From: Rhodococcus rhodnii
Lineage (GTDB): Bacteria > Actinomycetota > Actinomycetes > Mycobacteriales > Pseudonocardiaceae
Assembly (NCBI GenBank): GCA_000720375.1
Contig: JOAA01000040.1
Location: forward strand, 19,054 to 83,053
Direction: 5' to 3'
Length of the DNA stretch: 64,000 nucleotides
The notes under the pieces are model-generated. The model was not told the origin of the DNA, made no database searches, and worked only from the letters and a program-made list of their open reading frames with translations. Both the position numbers and the translations under genes were made by a program. Shown here in pieces: positions 16,614 to 26,151 of this stretch. How positions within the stretch are numbered: the stretch's first letter is position 1; each line of letters begins with the position of its first letter.

Positions 16614-19600
16614 TCACCCGGAGCTCGACGAGTTGGGCGATCTCCTGGCGCTGGTGGCGCCAAGGCCGAGCCCGGAGGCAGACGCCGCCACGCCTTGGGT
16701 TGGCACGGCGATCAGCCCGCTGACGCAGCAAGCACTGTCGATTGAGGACTGGGCGACAGCCGTCCACAGTGCACGAAACGATCTGGACGCGCTGGCTGGG
16801 AAAGGTCCAGAATGGCTCGCGCTGGTCGGAATCCTCGCCAGGGCATTGCGTGGAGTCGCCGACACGACAACCGATCAGGACACCGTCGCCGCTGTGGCGG
16901 CCGAGGCACGTGAATTGCTGGACGCCGCCGGAGACCATCTGCTCGCCGCGGTGGGTGAGCCGGAGCGGTTGTGGGTGCTGGCCGCGTGCAGTCTTGGCCT
17001 GACTGCGATCGCGCTGTCCGACGGGCCGATTCCCGCGCTGGTTTCGCAGTTGCTCGAACGCGCCACCGAGGTCGCCGCGCAGGGTCCTGACCCGCTCATG
17101 CTCGCCGAGTGCCGGCACGGCCTCGCGCACGCCTTGCTCGGCCGATCCGATGGTGAGCCACTGGACAACCTGTATCGAGCGCTGGCTTTGTTCAGGGAAA
17201 CCCTTGTCACGTACCAGGAAGTACGCAAGCAGCCCGGCGGGCGAATTCGCCTGCCCGGCCTGCCTGAGCACTTCGACTACGTCAATCTGGCCGCTGTGCA
17301 CTCGAAGATCGCGACCATGCTGCATCACCAGAACGAGGAGCCACTGGTCGCGGCACTGCACGTCCGGGCCGCGCTGTGGACGTACAGCGTCGCCAGGGAT
17401 ATCGCCAAGAAGAACGACGACCCGCTGAGCGCTGCACGCGCGCAACTGCGACTGGCGCGCCTGAAATCGAGCCTCGCGTCGGCCTGCCTTGACCACACCC
17501 GCGTGCACAAGGGCGCGTTCCGCCGAGACTTCCAGCTCTACCTCGCGGTGATCGAGGATGTGCCCGCGTCGACATGGGATTTCGCGTCCCGCTACGCCTT
17601 GTCGGCGCTGTGGGACGTCGATCACGCCCTGCTGACGTTCTTGATGGCGAACGACGACGAAGGTGTCGCTGAGGCGCTGAGCACCGCGTTTGAAGTCGGC
17701 GGCCTGGCCCTGCTCCGGCACGGCGTGACCGGCGTGCCGATCATGATGGACGACAACCAGTCGAACATGGCCCGGATGCGCCGGGTCGCGCTCGTGGTCC
17801 TGCATTCGGCGTTCCATCGGGTGCTTGGCCACCGGATCGCCCGCGATGACACCGGCCTGGGGCTGGAGATCCTGCGCTGGACCCGGTATCTGACCGCGTT
17901 GATGCTGGTGGAGGATTTCCCACGGAGGGGAAGCGAGCTCGGCGACCTGACCACCGCGTCCGCGGACTTCGAGCGGCTGCGCTGGGAGGCCGATCCGATC
18001 CTGCGTGCCTTCGTCCGTCCCTACGCTGAGTGGCTCTCGGTGGCACGGAACGACGGAGTGACCGCCGTCAACGGGCTGGCCGCGACACCGGCCGGATCCG
18101 GCCTCGAAATCATCCTGCCGTCGCATGCCCGCTCGTTCACCGTCCACGGGCTGGCACCCACCGAAATGCGAGTCCAGCTGCGCGACTCCTCATGGGTCAA
18201 GACGAACAGCACCGGAGCAGTGGGCAGCCAGATGCTGCACGTCGACTGGTCCGAGACTCCCCCGGTGCTGCCCGTACTGACCGGTCTCTGCGGTGAGACG
18301 GCGAAGTTCGTCGTGACTCGGCTGCCAGTAAGGAGTTGGGACGTCTGGGTCATGCACGTGGCCGTGGCGGACGGCGAACGCCTGGAGCTGTCGTTCCCGC
18401 ACCGGCTGCGCGGCCCGGCCCGCACGCTGAACCGCGACGATGTGGCCATCCTGGAGGCGCCCGGTGTCACGCTTGAGGTGTCGCAGGCGTTCGACGACGA
18501 CACTGCCGTGTCCGTACGGCCCCTCGACGATGGCACTGCGCTGACCGTCCAAGGCGAGATCAGGATCGCGGTACGGGCGACTCCTCTCGTGGTCGATGCC
18601 GACGTGGCGCTGCTTGCGCGGAACGACAACGCGTTCAGCGGAGGGTGCGGTGCCGCGACGGCTTCGGCGGCAGTGTCGCCCACTCTCACGATCCCCGCAT
18701 GGCTGATGCGGACGTACTCGCCGCTCTTGCTGTTCGACGACACCGTCGATGCGCGGCTATTGCTGCGGCTACGTGATTCCTCGCACCGGCACATCGTGGT
18801 GGTCGGTGCTCCGGCGACCGAGCGTGATGTGTGGCAGCTGGCGTCGGTGCTCGTCGATCCGGCTCGTGATGTCGTCTTCCTCGTCGCGCCCGACGAGGTC
18901 GATCGGGTGGTCGAGGGGGTGAACGAGCTGCTGGAAACCGTGGCACAGCTGCGGGCCGCGCCGCTCTACACCATCGCCGGTTCCCCGGACGCGCCTGATG
19001 AGCAGTCGACGGCCGTCCAGGTGATCGTGGTGCCACGGCCTCTCGCGCCCGCCGCGGTGCAACTGGCCCTCGACGTCTTCGCGTTCCGCAGGTTCCCCAC
19101 GGAGGACATCCCGACCGGCACCGACGGCGTGCCTTACACGTTCCAGATCCTCGGCGACGCGCCCGCGTGGCGACGCGTGATCACTGCCCTGCCGAACCTG
19201 GCAACGTGGGAGGACCTCCTCGCGGTGGCGCGAGTGATCACCAACGAGCTGCCGTTCGAGCAGATCGGTACTCCCCACGAGTCGTTTCTTGAGCTGTATC
19301 AACCAATGGCGAAACGGCCGGCGATCATCGTGCCCGATGATCCGGCGGTCGTCCTTGCCTGCACGCCTTACGCGCGTCACTTGGGCGCCCTGCTCCTGCC
19401 TGACGACCCAGCCGGCTGGGAAGTCGCGCGGCAGCTCGAATGTCCCCGAGTGCTCGCAGTCGAACGGCCCGGCGGCGCCGAAGAAGCAGGGGTCGCTGAG
19501 TGGCTGCCGCACGAGCCTCAGCTGATCGCGACGAAGTTCGCGGCCGTGGCGCGTGCGGACCACCAAGCACGCATCCAGGCATTGGCTGACACATCGAGCG

Positions 19601-20685
19601 TTGTGGACGAGACGTTGTTGCGGCGCATGGAACCCAGCGCGTATCTGGTGGTCGCCAGCCGGTCTGTGTCCGAACGGGACGCCGCGATGCTCGCCGCCAA
19701 CTATGCCGCAGCGCTGGGGGCGCCGCTGCTGCTGGTCGATGACGAGTCGCTGTTCTCGTCGGGCGCGCATGCACGATCCGGCGATGTGCTCAGTGGTGCG
19801 ATCCGTGGCGATCTGACTCGGGACGTGCGGCCGCGCTCGTCCACGCCGTCTTGGCTCGGTGACACGATTCTGGCCGAACTCGAGGAGGCACTGGAGGCCA
19901 TCGCGCCTGCCTACATCGGAATCGTGTCGCAGCGAATGACCGTCCCGGTTGAACTGACCGGCCGGACGCCACTGGCCACGAGATACGCGGTCGGTCGCCT
20001 CACCGCCCCGGACAGCGTTTCGTTGTCATTGCTGATGTCTCACGCAGCGCTACGTGAAGAGGTTGCTCGTGATGTCCGAACCGCAGCCGTGGTAGTCGAC
20101 GCGGCCGGTGCGTTGTCACACAGGTACCTAGCTGAGGCTCGGGCCGAGGCGCGTCACGTCAGCACGGCGCTCGCGGCCCGGCCACATGTCGCGGTCACGG
20201 ACGTCAACGGCCACCACGACCGTGACGATTTCCTCTCCGCCGCCAAGGATGCGGCGATTCTGCACTTCTGCGGGCACGGCCAGTACGCACCCGAGTCCGG
20301 ACTCGTCTTCGAGCAGGGTTTGTTGCGCGCACAGGACATCCCGGCGTTCGGGCGCGGCGCCCCGATCGTGTTCGCCAACGCGTGCGAGACCGGCGTCGTC
20401 CAAAGTGGCGCCGAACTGGGGCGGGCCTGGAGTGGCTTGGCGGCCGCGTTCATCGACGCGGGCGCGTTGAACTACCTCGGCAGCCTGTGGCCGATCCTGG
20501 ACCGCGGATCCCGGGACCTCGCCGAACGGTTCTACACCCTGCTGCTGGCGGGCCATTCGGTGGGCGAGTCGCTGCGCCAGGCGAGACTCCAGGCGTTCCA
20601 GGAGGACGACAGCACGTGGGCAGCCGTGGTGTTGTTCGGCTGCCCACGCTCCAGGCTGACATCCGCGGACCTCGATCGCTGGTGA
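16585..20685 (+). CDS. helical-repeat protein with C-terminal CHAT protease domain
   Basis: A 1366-aa frame (nominal start TTG 16585, probably not a true initiation site). Residues 1-460 are helical repeats of TPR-like character. Residues 480-690 form a beta-rich region. Two Rossmann-like segments follow (about 700-820 and 900-1010). The C-terminal CHAT domain (about 1060-1355) has caspase-type catalytic residues: His1231 in LHFCGHGQ and Cys1267 in FANACETG. CHAT proteases are clan CD cysteine peptidases used in bacterial conflict and regulated-cell-death systems, usually activated through an N-terminal repeat or sensor region. The gene ends 5 bp from the convergent caspase gene, placing it opposite a three-gene CHAT/caspase operon. 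Substrate unknown. Confidence 0.85.
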   Translation: MYAAVDAVGNHPELDELGDLLALVAPRPSPEADAATPWVGTAISPLTQQALSIEDWATAVHSARNDLDALAGKGPEWLALVGILARALRGVADTTTDQDTVAAVAAEARELLDAAGDHLLAAVGEPERLWVLAACSLGLTAIALSDGPIPALVSQLLERATEVAAQGPDPLMLAECRHGLAHALLGRSDGEPLDNLYRALALFRETLVTYQEVRKQPGGRIRLPGLPEHFDYVNLAAVHSKIATMLHHQNEEPLVAALHVRAALWTYSVARDIAKKNDDPLSAARAQLRLARLKSSLASACLDHTRVHKGAFRRDFQLYLAVIEDVPASTWDFASRYALSALWDVDHALLTFLMANDDEGVAEALSTAFEVGGLALLRHGVTGVPIMMDDNQSNMARMRRVALVVLHSAFHRVLGHRIARDDTGLGLEILRWTRYLTALMLVEDFPRRGSELGDLTTASADFERLRWEADPILRAFVRPYAEWLSVARNDGVTAVNGLAATPAGSGLEIILPSHARSFTVHGLAPTEMRVQLRDSSWVKTNSTGAVGSQMLHVDWSETPPVLPVLTGLCGETAKFVVTRLPVRSWDVWVMHVAVADGERLELSFPHRLRGPARTLNRDDVAILEAPGVTLEVSQAFDDDTAVSVRPLDDGTALTVQGEIRIAVRATPLVVDADVALLARNDNAFSGGCGAATASAAVSPTLTIPAWLMRTYSPLLLFDDTVDARLLLRLRDSSHRHIVVVGAPATERDVWQLASVLVDPARDVVFLVAPDEVDRVVEGVNELLETVAQLRAAPLYTIAGSPDAPDEQSTAVQVIVVPRPLAPAAVQLALDVFAFRRFPTEDIPTGTDGVPYTFQILGDAPAWRRVITALPNLATWEDLLAVARVITNELPFEQIGTPHESFLELYQPMAKRPAIIVPDDPAVVLACTPYARHLGALLLPDDPAGWEVARQLECPRVLAVERPGGAEEAGVAEWLPHEPQLIATKFAAVARADHQARIQALADTSSVVDETLLRRMEPSAYLVVASRSVSERDAAMLAANYAAALGAPLLLVDDESLFSSGAHARSGDVLSGAIRGDLTRDVRPRSSTPSWLGDTILAELEEALEAIAPAYIGIVSQRMTVPVELTGRTPLATRYAVGRLTAPDSVSLSLLMSHAALREEVARDVRTAAVVVDAAGALSHRYLAEARAEARHVSTALAARPHVAVTDVNGHHDRDDFLSAAKDAAILHFCGHGQYAPESGLVFEQGLLRAQDIPAFGRGAPIVFANACETGVVQSGAELGRAWSGLAAAFIDAGALNYLGSLWPILDRGSRDLAERFYTLLLAGHSVGESLRQARLQAFQEDDSTWAAVVLFGCPRSRLTSADLDRW

Positions 20686-20690
20686 ACCGA

Positions 20691-23174
20691 TCAGGGATCG
20701 ACCGCGACCACCTCGAACGCGAAGGACATGTCGTTGGCCCGCAACAGGCCTTGCTCGGGATGTCTGCCGATACCGTCGGCCGCGCCGAACTTCTGATGCG
20801 GCAACAGGGTGGTGCGGTAGACGCCGATACTGTTGCCCTGCAACTTCTCCAGGACACGGGCGGCCGAACGCACCAGCACGGCGACCGCCGCGACTGAACC
20901 CGCGATCGCCGCCGCGGCCGGGGCGGCGACAGCGAGAGCCGCGAGCGTGATGACCGCATTGGACACCTGCTCGTCCGCTGTCTGCGTCACCAGCAGGTCC
21001 GCGAGGTCGGTGTCGGGCGAATCGTCCTTGGCGACCCAGAGTGCGATGTCCAGGAACCGCGCCACCGGTCCCTCGTAGATCAGCACATCGTCGAAGGGCA
21101 GCCGATCCCCGTCCTTGACGCGGTCGAAACGCATGGTGCTGGCCCGGTACGGTCCACCCTCCTCAGCGGGGGCGGCGGTAATGACGACGGCGTCGATCCG
21201 GACCCGCGACTTGAGGATCGACCGGTTGCTGTGCACGGTCAACTCCTTGAGCCGCAACGCGATCCTCTTCGGCGGGCGGACGCCGCGGGGCAGCAGCAAC
21301 CGGAACGAGTTGTCCGGGCGTTCCTCGAGTTCGAACCTCGGCTCGTCGCCTGCCGGCCGGGCCGAGGGGTGCAGCAGGAAATCGAACCGATCGACTCGCC
21401 AGCGGACACCCGCGCCCGCACCCGGGCGAGGCACGTCCCGACGGCCGACTGCGAGATCGTCGACAATCCGCGCCAAGTCGTTGACCGAGCCGCCGGCCGC
21501 ACGGACCACGCCGGGTTGACCGAGCCGTCCCAGTGCGTCGACTTTGCGGTCGGCGATCACCGTGACGAAGCTTTCCAGCCGTGGCGCGCCAGTCGGCAGG
21601 GTCTCCGGCCACATCAGCGGCAACCCGCCCTCCTCCCACTCACGGCCCAGTTCGTAGGTCTCGTCTCGGGCGAGCGTCACGCCGCTGCCCTCGGAGGTCG
21701 TCAGCTCGGTCACCGCTCCGGCCAGTCCGACGTCGAACACGTTGACGTACCGGTTGCTCAGCGACGAGTTCGTGCAGCGAACGACCAACTGATCACCCAC
21801 GAACAGATGCTCGCCCGAGGTCACTTCGACTTCCCGGCCGCCGGGCAACAACCGGTGGTACGAGACGGTGACGTCATCCGGCAGGCTCGCCTTGTCCTTG
21901 CCACTCGGCAACATCCGGACGTGGTCGGCGATGGCCAGCACGCGCACCGCGTCGGTGGCCTTGTGAAACGGCATGGGCTGGGCGAAAAGCGGTTCGCCCG
22001 CCACGTCGAACAGGTTGACTGTGTCTTCCTCGATCTGTGCTGTCGCGAGGACTCCGTCGTTGTGGTCTGTCGGCTGCACGCCCGCGGTCTTCTCGAACGC
22101 GGCGACAAGCTCCGCACGGTGCGGGCTGTCCACTGGAAGTACGGCCACCGGGCGGCGAGTGAGCGCGACATCTTTCGGCCACGCCGACGTTCCGACCGGC
22201 AACTGCGTCGCGTCCCCGTCGAACTGCAGAACCGCGTCTGCGCCGACAATGCGGACGACGACGGCCTCTGCGAACGGCTCATCCGAACCCGGTTTGGTCA
22301 AGGCGTACCGGTCCCCCGCCGTGACACCGAAGACTGCGGCTTCAGGCAGCAGCGCCGTCGTCCCTTTGACCCGGACGGGCAGCACGCCCAACGCGCCCCG
22401 CGTCTGCAGGGAGAACAGCAGCCGGTCCGCGGGTCCTTCGATGTCCGGACGTTGCTCTGCGACAACGCGATTGCGGACCACCTCCAACGCGTCCGACCAC
22501 GTGATGCCGAGGTCCTTGTCCAGGATCTGCACGAGGGCGGCGGTGAGCATGCCGTGCCGTCCACCGAGCTCAGGCACGTAGTCCTCGAACGCGCTCTGGT
22601 CAGGAGAGCAAGCGACGACTCGGACCGCGTTCGGGTTGCCATCGGCCGACATTCCGTTGGCTGCCCGGGCAGCCCGCCACCGCTGGACAAGGTCCTCTTC
22701 GGGGAACGCCAGCTGATCATTGGCCTTGGGCAGCGCGGCTCCCCTGCGTGACATGCGTGCCGCGTGGCAGCAGTCGAGGATCACGGTGACGTTCTCGGTC
22801 TTCTCGGTCAGATCCCATTGCAGCAGACTGAGTTCCTCGGCCAGCACACAGCGGGCGCGCTCGTCGGAGCGGTCGTCGGCATCGGTGGGCACGATGTACT
22901 GCAACCACGTCGGCAACGTCGGGTCCTCTGCGTGCAACGGATTGCGCATCCGACCGCCGTGCCCGGAGTAGTACACCACTGCGATGTCGTCCGGGCCGGT
23001 GTCCTCGATCAGCCCGCGGTATCGAGCGAGGATCTCGTCGGTCGTGGCGTGCCCGTCCATGCTGGGGATGGTGGTGAAGCCGATTCGGCTGAGCACGTCG
23101 TCCATCGCCTCGATGTCCCTGTGCACTCCGGACAGGCCCTGGGTCTGGCTGCCGATCAACAGTGCTCGTTTCAT
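20691..23174 (-). CDS. caspase-family (C14) protease with long C-terminal extension
   Basis: An 827-aa protein with an N-terminal caspase/metacaspase p20-like domain (about 1-260): strand KRALLIGSQ, catalytic His72 in YYSGHGGR and Cys136 in LDCCHAAR. Residues 280-560 carry beta-rich segments (VTAGDRYALTKPG and LFVGDQLVVRCTNSS), which suggest a DUF4384-like unit. The remainder ends in an Ala-rich hydrophobic stretch (about 740-780: ITLAALAVAAPAAAAIAGSV) that may insert in a membrane. ATG 23174 is preceded by GGGAG, and the last base of the upstream CHAT stop overlaps it (TGATG), so the two proteases are translationally coupled. Likely an effector protease of a conflict or cell-death system; its activation and targets are not visible from sequence. 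Confidence 0.85.
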   Translation of the reverse strand: MKRALLIGSQTQGLSGVHRDIEAMDDVLSRIGFTTIPSMDGHATTDEILARYRGLIEDTGPDDIAVVYYSGHGGRMRNPLHAEDPTLPTWLQYIVPTDADDRSDERARCVLAEELSLLQWDLTEKTENVTVILDCCHAARMSRRGAALPKANDQLAFPEEDLVQRWRAARAANGMSADGNPNAVRVVACSPDQSAFEDYVPELGGRHGMLTAALVQILDKDLGITWSDALEVVRNRVVAEQRPDIEGPADRLLFSLQTRGALGVLPVRVKGTTALLPEAAVFGVTAGDRYALTKPGSDEPFAEAVVVRIVGADAVLQFDGDATQLPVGTSAWPKDVALTRRPVAVLPVDSPHRAELVAAFEKTAGVQPTDHNDGVLATAQIEEDTVNLFDVAGEPLFAQPMPFHKATDAVRVLAIADHVRMLPSGKDKASLPDDVTVSYHRLLPGGREVEVTSGEHLFVGDQLVVRCTNSSLSNRYVNVFDVGLAGAVTELTTSEGSGVTLARDETYELGREWEEGGLPLMWPETLPTGAPRLESFVTVIADRKVDALGRLGQPGVVRAAGGSVNDLARIVDDLAVGRRDVPRPGAGAGVRWRVDRFDFLLHPSARPAGDEPRFELEERPDNSFRLLLPRGVRPPKRIALRLKELTVHSNRSILKSRVRIDAVVITAAPAEEGGPYRASTMRFDRVKDGDRLPFDDVLIYEGPVARFLDIALWVAKDDSPDTDLADLLVTQTADEQVSNAVITLAALAVAAPAAAAIAGSVAAVAVLVRSAARVLEKLQGNSIGVYRTTLLPHQKFGAADGIGRHPEQGLLRANDMSFAFEVVAVDP

Positions 23175-25021
23175 CACGTCGTCTCCCGGAGGTGTCGTCG
23201 GCTCGCCCGCAACGAGACAGGCAAGGCAGGAAGCCGGGTGGTCGGGTTGCCGTACAGCGCGTAAGCCGCCCAAGTGATGTGGGCCGCGTCCCTGGCGCGA
23301 GCCTTCTCCCGGGTGTCCCGGATCGCTTCGCCGACGACCGCGCCGCCGAGCAGGTTCTCGTAGAAGTTCCGGGCGAACTCGGCGGCGAGATCGTCGTAGA
23401 CCGGCCAGAGTGCGCCGACGCACGCACTGGCGCCGCCGTAGACGAACGCGCTCGCCAGTCCTTTGTGTTCTTGGCCGAGGTAGGTCGTGCTCGGATCGTC
23501 GCCATGGCCGACTTTGCTGCTGTCGCAGGCGTTGAGGAACACGAACGGGCTGCCGCGAGTGATCCGCTGGATCTTGTGTGCCATGAACGGCTCGTCACCG
23601 GCGAGCATTAAGCAGCTCTGTTCCGGCTTGTCGGCACTGAACTTCGCGTGCCCGGCATAGTGGATCACATGGTAGCCGCCGGAGAGCAAGGCGTCGTTGA
23701 GCGCGTGCCCGGTGGCCTCGTCGCCCTTCAACGTGGTGATCTGGATCAGCTTGCGCCCTGGTGAGTTCCAGTTCTCCTCGAGGTAGGTCTCGATCGCGTT
23801 GATCTCTTCCTCGGCTTTGGGCAGGTTGCTGTCCGGATCGGCGTACACGAGCAGGAACTTCAGCTGTCCGTCGGTGGTGCGCGGCCGGTGCCGTACGCGC
23901 TGCGGGAACCCGGGACTCACCGGCATCCGCGAGAACGGCCGCCCCTGGCACAGGAAGTTCTCGCCGTCGTGCATCAGCTCCCACGGGATTTCCACGTCGT
24001 TCGTGGTGATGGTGAGACTGCCGGAGCTGTCGCCGGCGAGGTGTCGCTGGATCGCTTCCGGGAGGATGAGGCTGTACAGCATGTCACCCACGTTGCGCAG
24101 TTGTTCGACCATGTCGCGCGGCGGCGGTCCCGGCGGGGCCGGACGGGTCGCGACGTCCCTTGCCTGCCTGTGCAGACGGGTGTTCAGGGTGGTGGTGACC
24201 TGTTCGATGAGCCGCACCGCGCTGTCCCGGTCCCGCTCGGTCATCCTGCTTTCCCCAGGCAGCAGCGTTGTCGGCGCTGATTCGCCGTAGATGCGCAGCA
24301 GCACTGTGTATTCGACCACGCGGCTTTTCCTCTTGTCCCTGCGCAGGACGACGATCTCCGTGCGGCGCTTGAGCAGCGTGGCTTCCTCCAGCTTGCGCTG
24401 CAGCACCTCCAGCAGCGGGGCACCGTGCTGACGGCGGTACTCCTGGTCGATCTGCTCGAATCGCGTGTTCAGTTCGTCCAGCTTGACGAAGACCTGATGA
24501 CACCGTTGTGCGGCGTAAGCCCGTTTGACCTGCATGAGCAGAGATTCGAGCATCACCACCTGACTGCGGTCGTCGATCACCGACGCACCTTCGGCGCTCG
24601 CCGAGGCCAACGCCGCAGTGAGGTCGCCCACCCGAGTCGTCCAGCTGTGCACGTCGGCTTGCACGCCGGCAAGCAACTCCCGCTGCTCCCGCCCCTGTTC
24701 GGTCAAGATCGGCAGGATCTCCTCGGCGCAGCGCCACCTCGGTCCTTCCAACAACGACACGAGCCGGTCGATCTGCGCACCGGCCGGTCCGCTCGCCGCG
24801 GCTCGCACGCTTTCCCTGGCTTCGTCCACTTGCTTTGTGATGGTGGCCAGCAAGGTGTGCTCGCCGGTGACGGCGAACAACTTCGCGCTGCGCAAGGGAT
24901 CGATCTGGTCCCGCAGGTGCTCGACGAGCTGCTCGCGCTCGGTCAGCCTCGTCATCAGCTCCGCCAGTCGTCGTGCGACCAGCCTGGACGGGCGCGGAGG
25001 TTCGGCGGGTGCGGTGCTCAT
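23174..25021 (-). CDS. CHAT-domain protease with N-terminal coiled coil
   Basis: A 615-aa protein. Residues 1-290 are strongly helical and charged, including a likely coiled coil (RRLAELMTRLTEREQLVEHL, LLEVLQRKLEEATLLKRR). The CHAT domain (about 330-600) contains IPWELMHDGE, the His box IHYAGHAKF (His458) and the Cys box FLNACDSSK (Cys499), both intact. It ends in the usual ITWAAYALYGNP segment. The start codon overlaps the stop of the pseudo-CHAT gene upstream (ATGA), and its stop overlaps the caspase start. It may process or activate the caspase protein made from the same transcript; this is an inference from gene order and shared clan CD chemistry. Confidence 0.88.
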   Translation of the reverse strand: MSTAPAEPPRPSRLVARRLAELMTRLTEREQLVEHLRDQIDPLRSAKLFAVTGEHTLLATITKQVDEARESVRAAASGPAGAQIDRLVSLLEGPRWRCAEEILPILTEQGREQRELLAGVQADVHSWTTRVGDLTAALASASAEGASVIDDRSQVVMLESLLMQVKRAYAAQRCHQVFVKLDELNTRFEQIDQEYRRQHGAPLLEVLQRKLEEATLLKRRTEIVVLRRDKRKSRVVEYTVLLRIYGESAPTTLLPGESRMTERDRDSAVRLIEQVTTTLNTRLHRQARDVATRPAPPGPPPRDMVEQLRNVGDMLYSLILPEAIQRHLAGDSSGSLTITTNDVEIPWELMHDGENFLCQGRPFSRMPVSPGFPQRVRHRPRTTDGQLKFLLVYADPDSNLPKAEEEINAIETYLEENWNSPGRKLIQITTLKGDEATGHALNDALLSGGYHVIHYAGHAKFSADKPEQSCLMLAGDEPFMAHKIQRITRGSPFVFLNACDSSKVGHGDDPSTTYLGQEHKGLASAFVYGGASACVGALWPVYDDLAAEFARNFYENLLGGAVVGEAIRDTREKARARDAAHITWAAYALYGNPTTRLPALPVSLRASRRHLRETT

Positions 25022-26151
25022 GTGATGTCCTTGAGGCGGTCCCTGTCGCGCTTCAGCGTGGTCAGCAGGTCCTTGAGCTGGCGGCGCACGGGTTCGGGCA
25101 TCGCTTTGAGGCTGTGGTCGGGCCAGCGGTCACGCAATGTGGCGAGATTCGTCCGCTTCAGCTGGATCATCGTGGCGAGATACTCCGCCTCCGCACGCAG
25201 ATCGGGCCGCAGCGGGATGGGTGTCTTGAGACGTTGTGCGGAGCTTTGTGCCGGTTGGGATGAGCGGGATGTCAGGCGGATCCGCGGTGCCTCGGTCCCG
25301 TTCTGGTAGAGCACGGAGAACGACCAGTCCGGGCGTCCTGGTTCGGACAGGTCCACCGCCGCCCGCGCCTTGGCCACGGCCGACTCGACCCTGCCGTGTT
25401 TGCCCAAGGCTCCATACAGTTCGGTGAGGAACGTGGCCCTGACCGTGTCGGTGCTGGGAGTGCGGAAACCGAGGACAGCGGGAACCTTTTTCGCGTGGAA
25501 CGCGGCGGCCTGGTCGGTGGCGGCACCGTCCAAGATCAACAGAAGTGGTGGCCTGCCGGCGAGCGAGACAGGTTGTTTTCCCAGTACGTGCACCACGTGT
25601 GGGAACTCGTCGGGCGCTGAACCGCGCTCCTGGTACGAGACCGCGGCACTCGATGGCACGAACGGCTGTGCATGGGTGGGATCGCCGACGATGAGGACGC
25701 CCGGTTGCGTCGCCAGGGCGGTATGGGGCGACGGGCCCCGATGTGTGCGCCTGCCGATCGTGAATCCCGGTACGAGCGCGACGAAGTCTCGTTTGATGGC
25801 GCGGTCGTACAGCAGTTCCCACGGCAGAGCTTGCAGATCCGGCGATGCCGCCACGATGTGCAGCCGCACGCCGGTTATGCCTTGGTCATCAGTGCCGACC
25901 GCGTTGGCGTACAACCGCGCCGCTTCTCCGGCGAAAACCGCACCGAACAAACGCATGCCGATATCGCGGGCGAAGTCGCTCTCGGCATTGCCCGCGGTCT
26001 GCTTGAACACCAAGGGACTGGTGAGTGTGCTGAGGTCCGCGTGGTCGACCGGGACCGAGAACGGGACCCGAACGTGTTTCGGATCGCCGGCGATACGAAC
26101 CAGCGCATGGTCGGCGAACACCTCGACCCACAAGTCCATGCAGTCGGCCAT
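25018..26151 (-). CDS. CHAT-like protein without the catalytic dyad
   Basis: A 377-aa protein, first gene of the operon, with GGGAGG 3-4 nt before ATG 26151. The N-terminal 100 residues are beta-rich (WVEVFADHALVRIAGDP). A CHAT-type core follows: LHIVAASPDLQALPWELLYD, ALVPGFTIGRR, PGVLIVGDPTHAQPF. Where active CHAT domains have GHG/GHA and NAC, this protein reads VVHVLGK and LLILDGAAT, so the catalytic Cys is absent and the His uncertain. The C-terminal 60 residues are helical and basic (EYLATMIQLKRTNLATLRD). It is probably a sensor, scaffold or regulatory pseudo-protease for the two enzymes downstream, to which it is linked by ATGA overlap. The CHAT relationship is my reading of the pattern and should be tested by profile search. 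Confidence 0.75.
   Translation of the reverse strand: MADCMDLWVEVFADHALVRIAGDPKHVRVPFSVPVDHADLSTLTSPLVFKQTAGNAESDFARDIGMRLFGAVFAGEAARLYANAVGTDDQGITGVRLHIVAASPDLQALPWELLYDRAIKRDFVALVPGFTIGRRTHRGPSPHTALATQPGVLIVGDPTHAQPFVPSSAAVSYQERGSAPDEFPHVVHVLGKQPVSLAGRPPLLLILDGAATDQAAAFHAKKVPAVLGFRTPSTDTVRATFLTELYGALGKHGRVESAVAKARAAVDLSEPGRPDWSFSVLYQNGTEAPRIRLTSRSSQPAQSSAQRLKTPIPLRPDLRAEAEYLATMIQLKRTNLATLRDRWPDHSLKAMPEPVRRQLKDLLTTLKRDRDRLKDIT

Noticed and set aside
16540..16615. Programmed ribosomal frameshifting in the large CHAT gene
   Set aside because: No slippery heptamer or downstream pseudoknot-like structure is apparent at the switch. A lesion or sequencing error is simpler.
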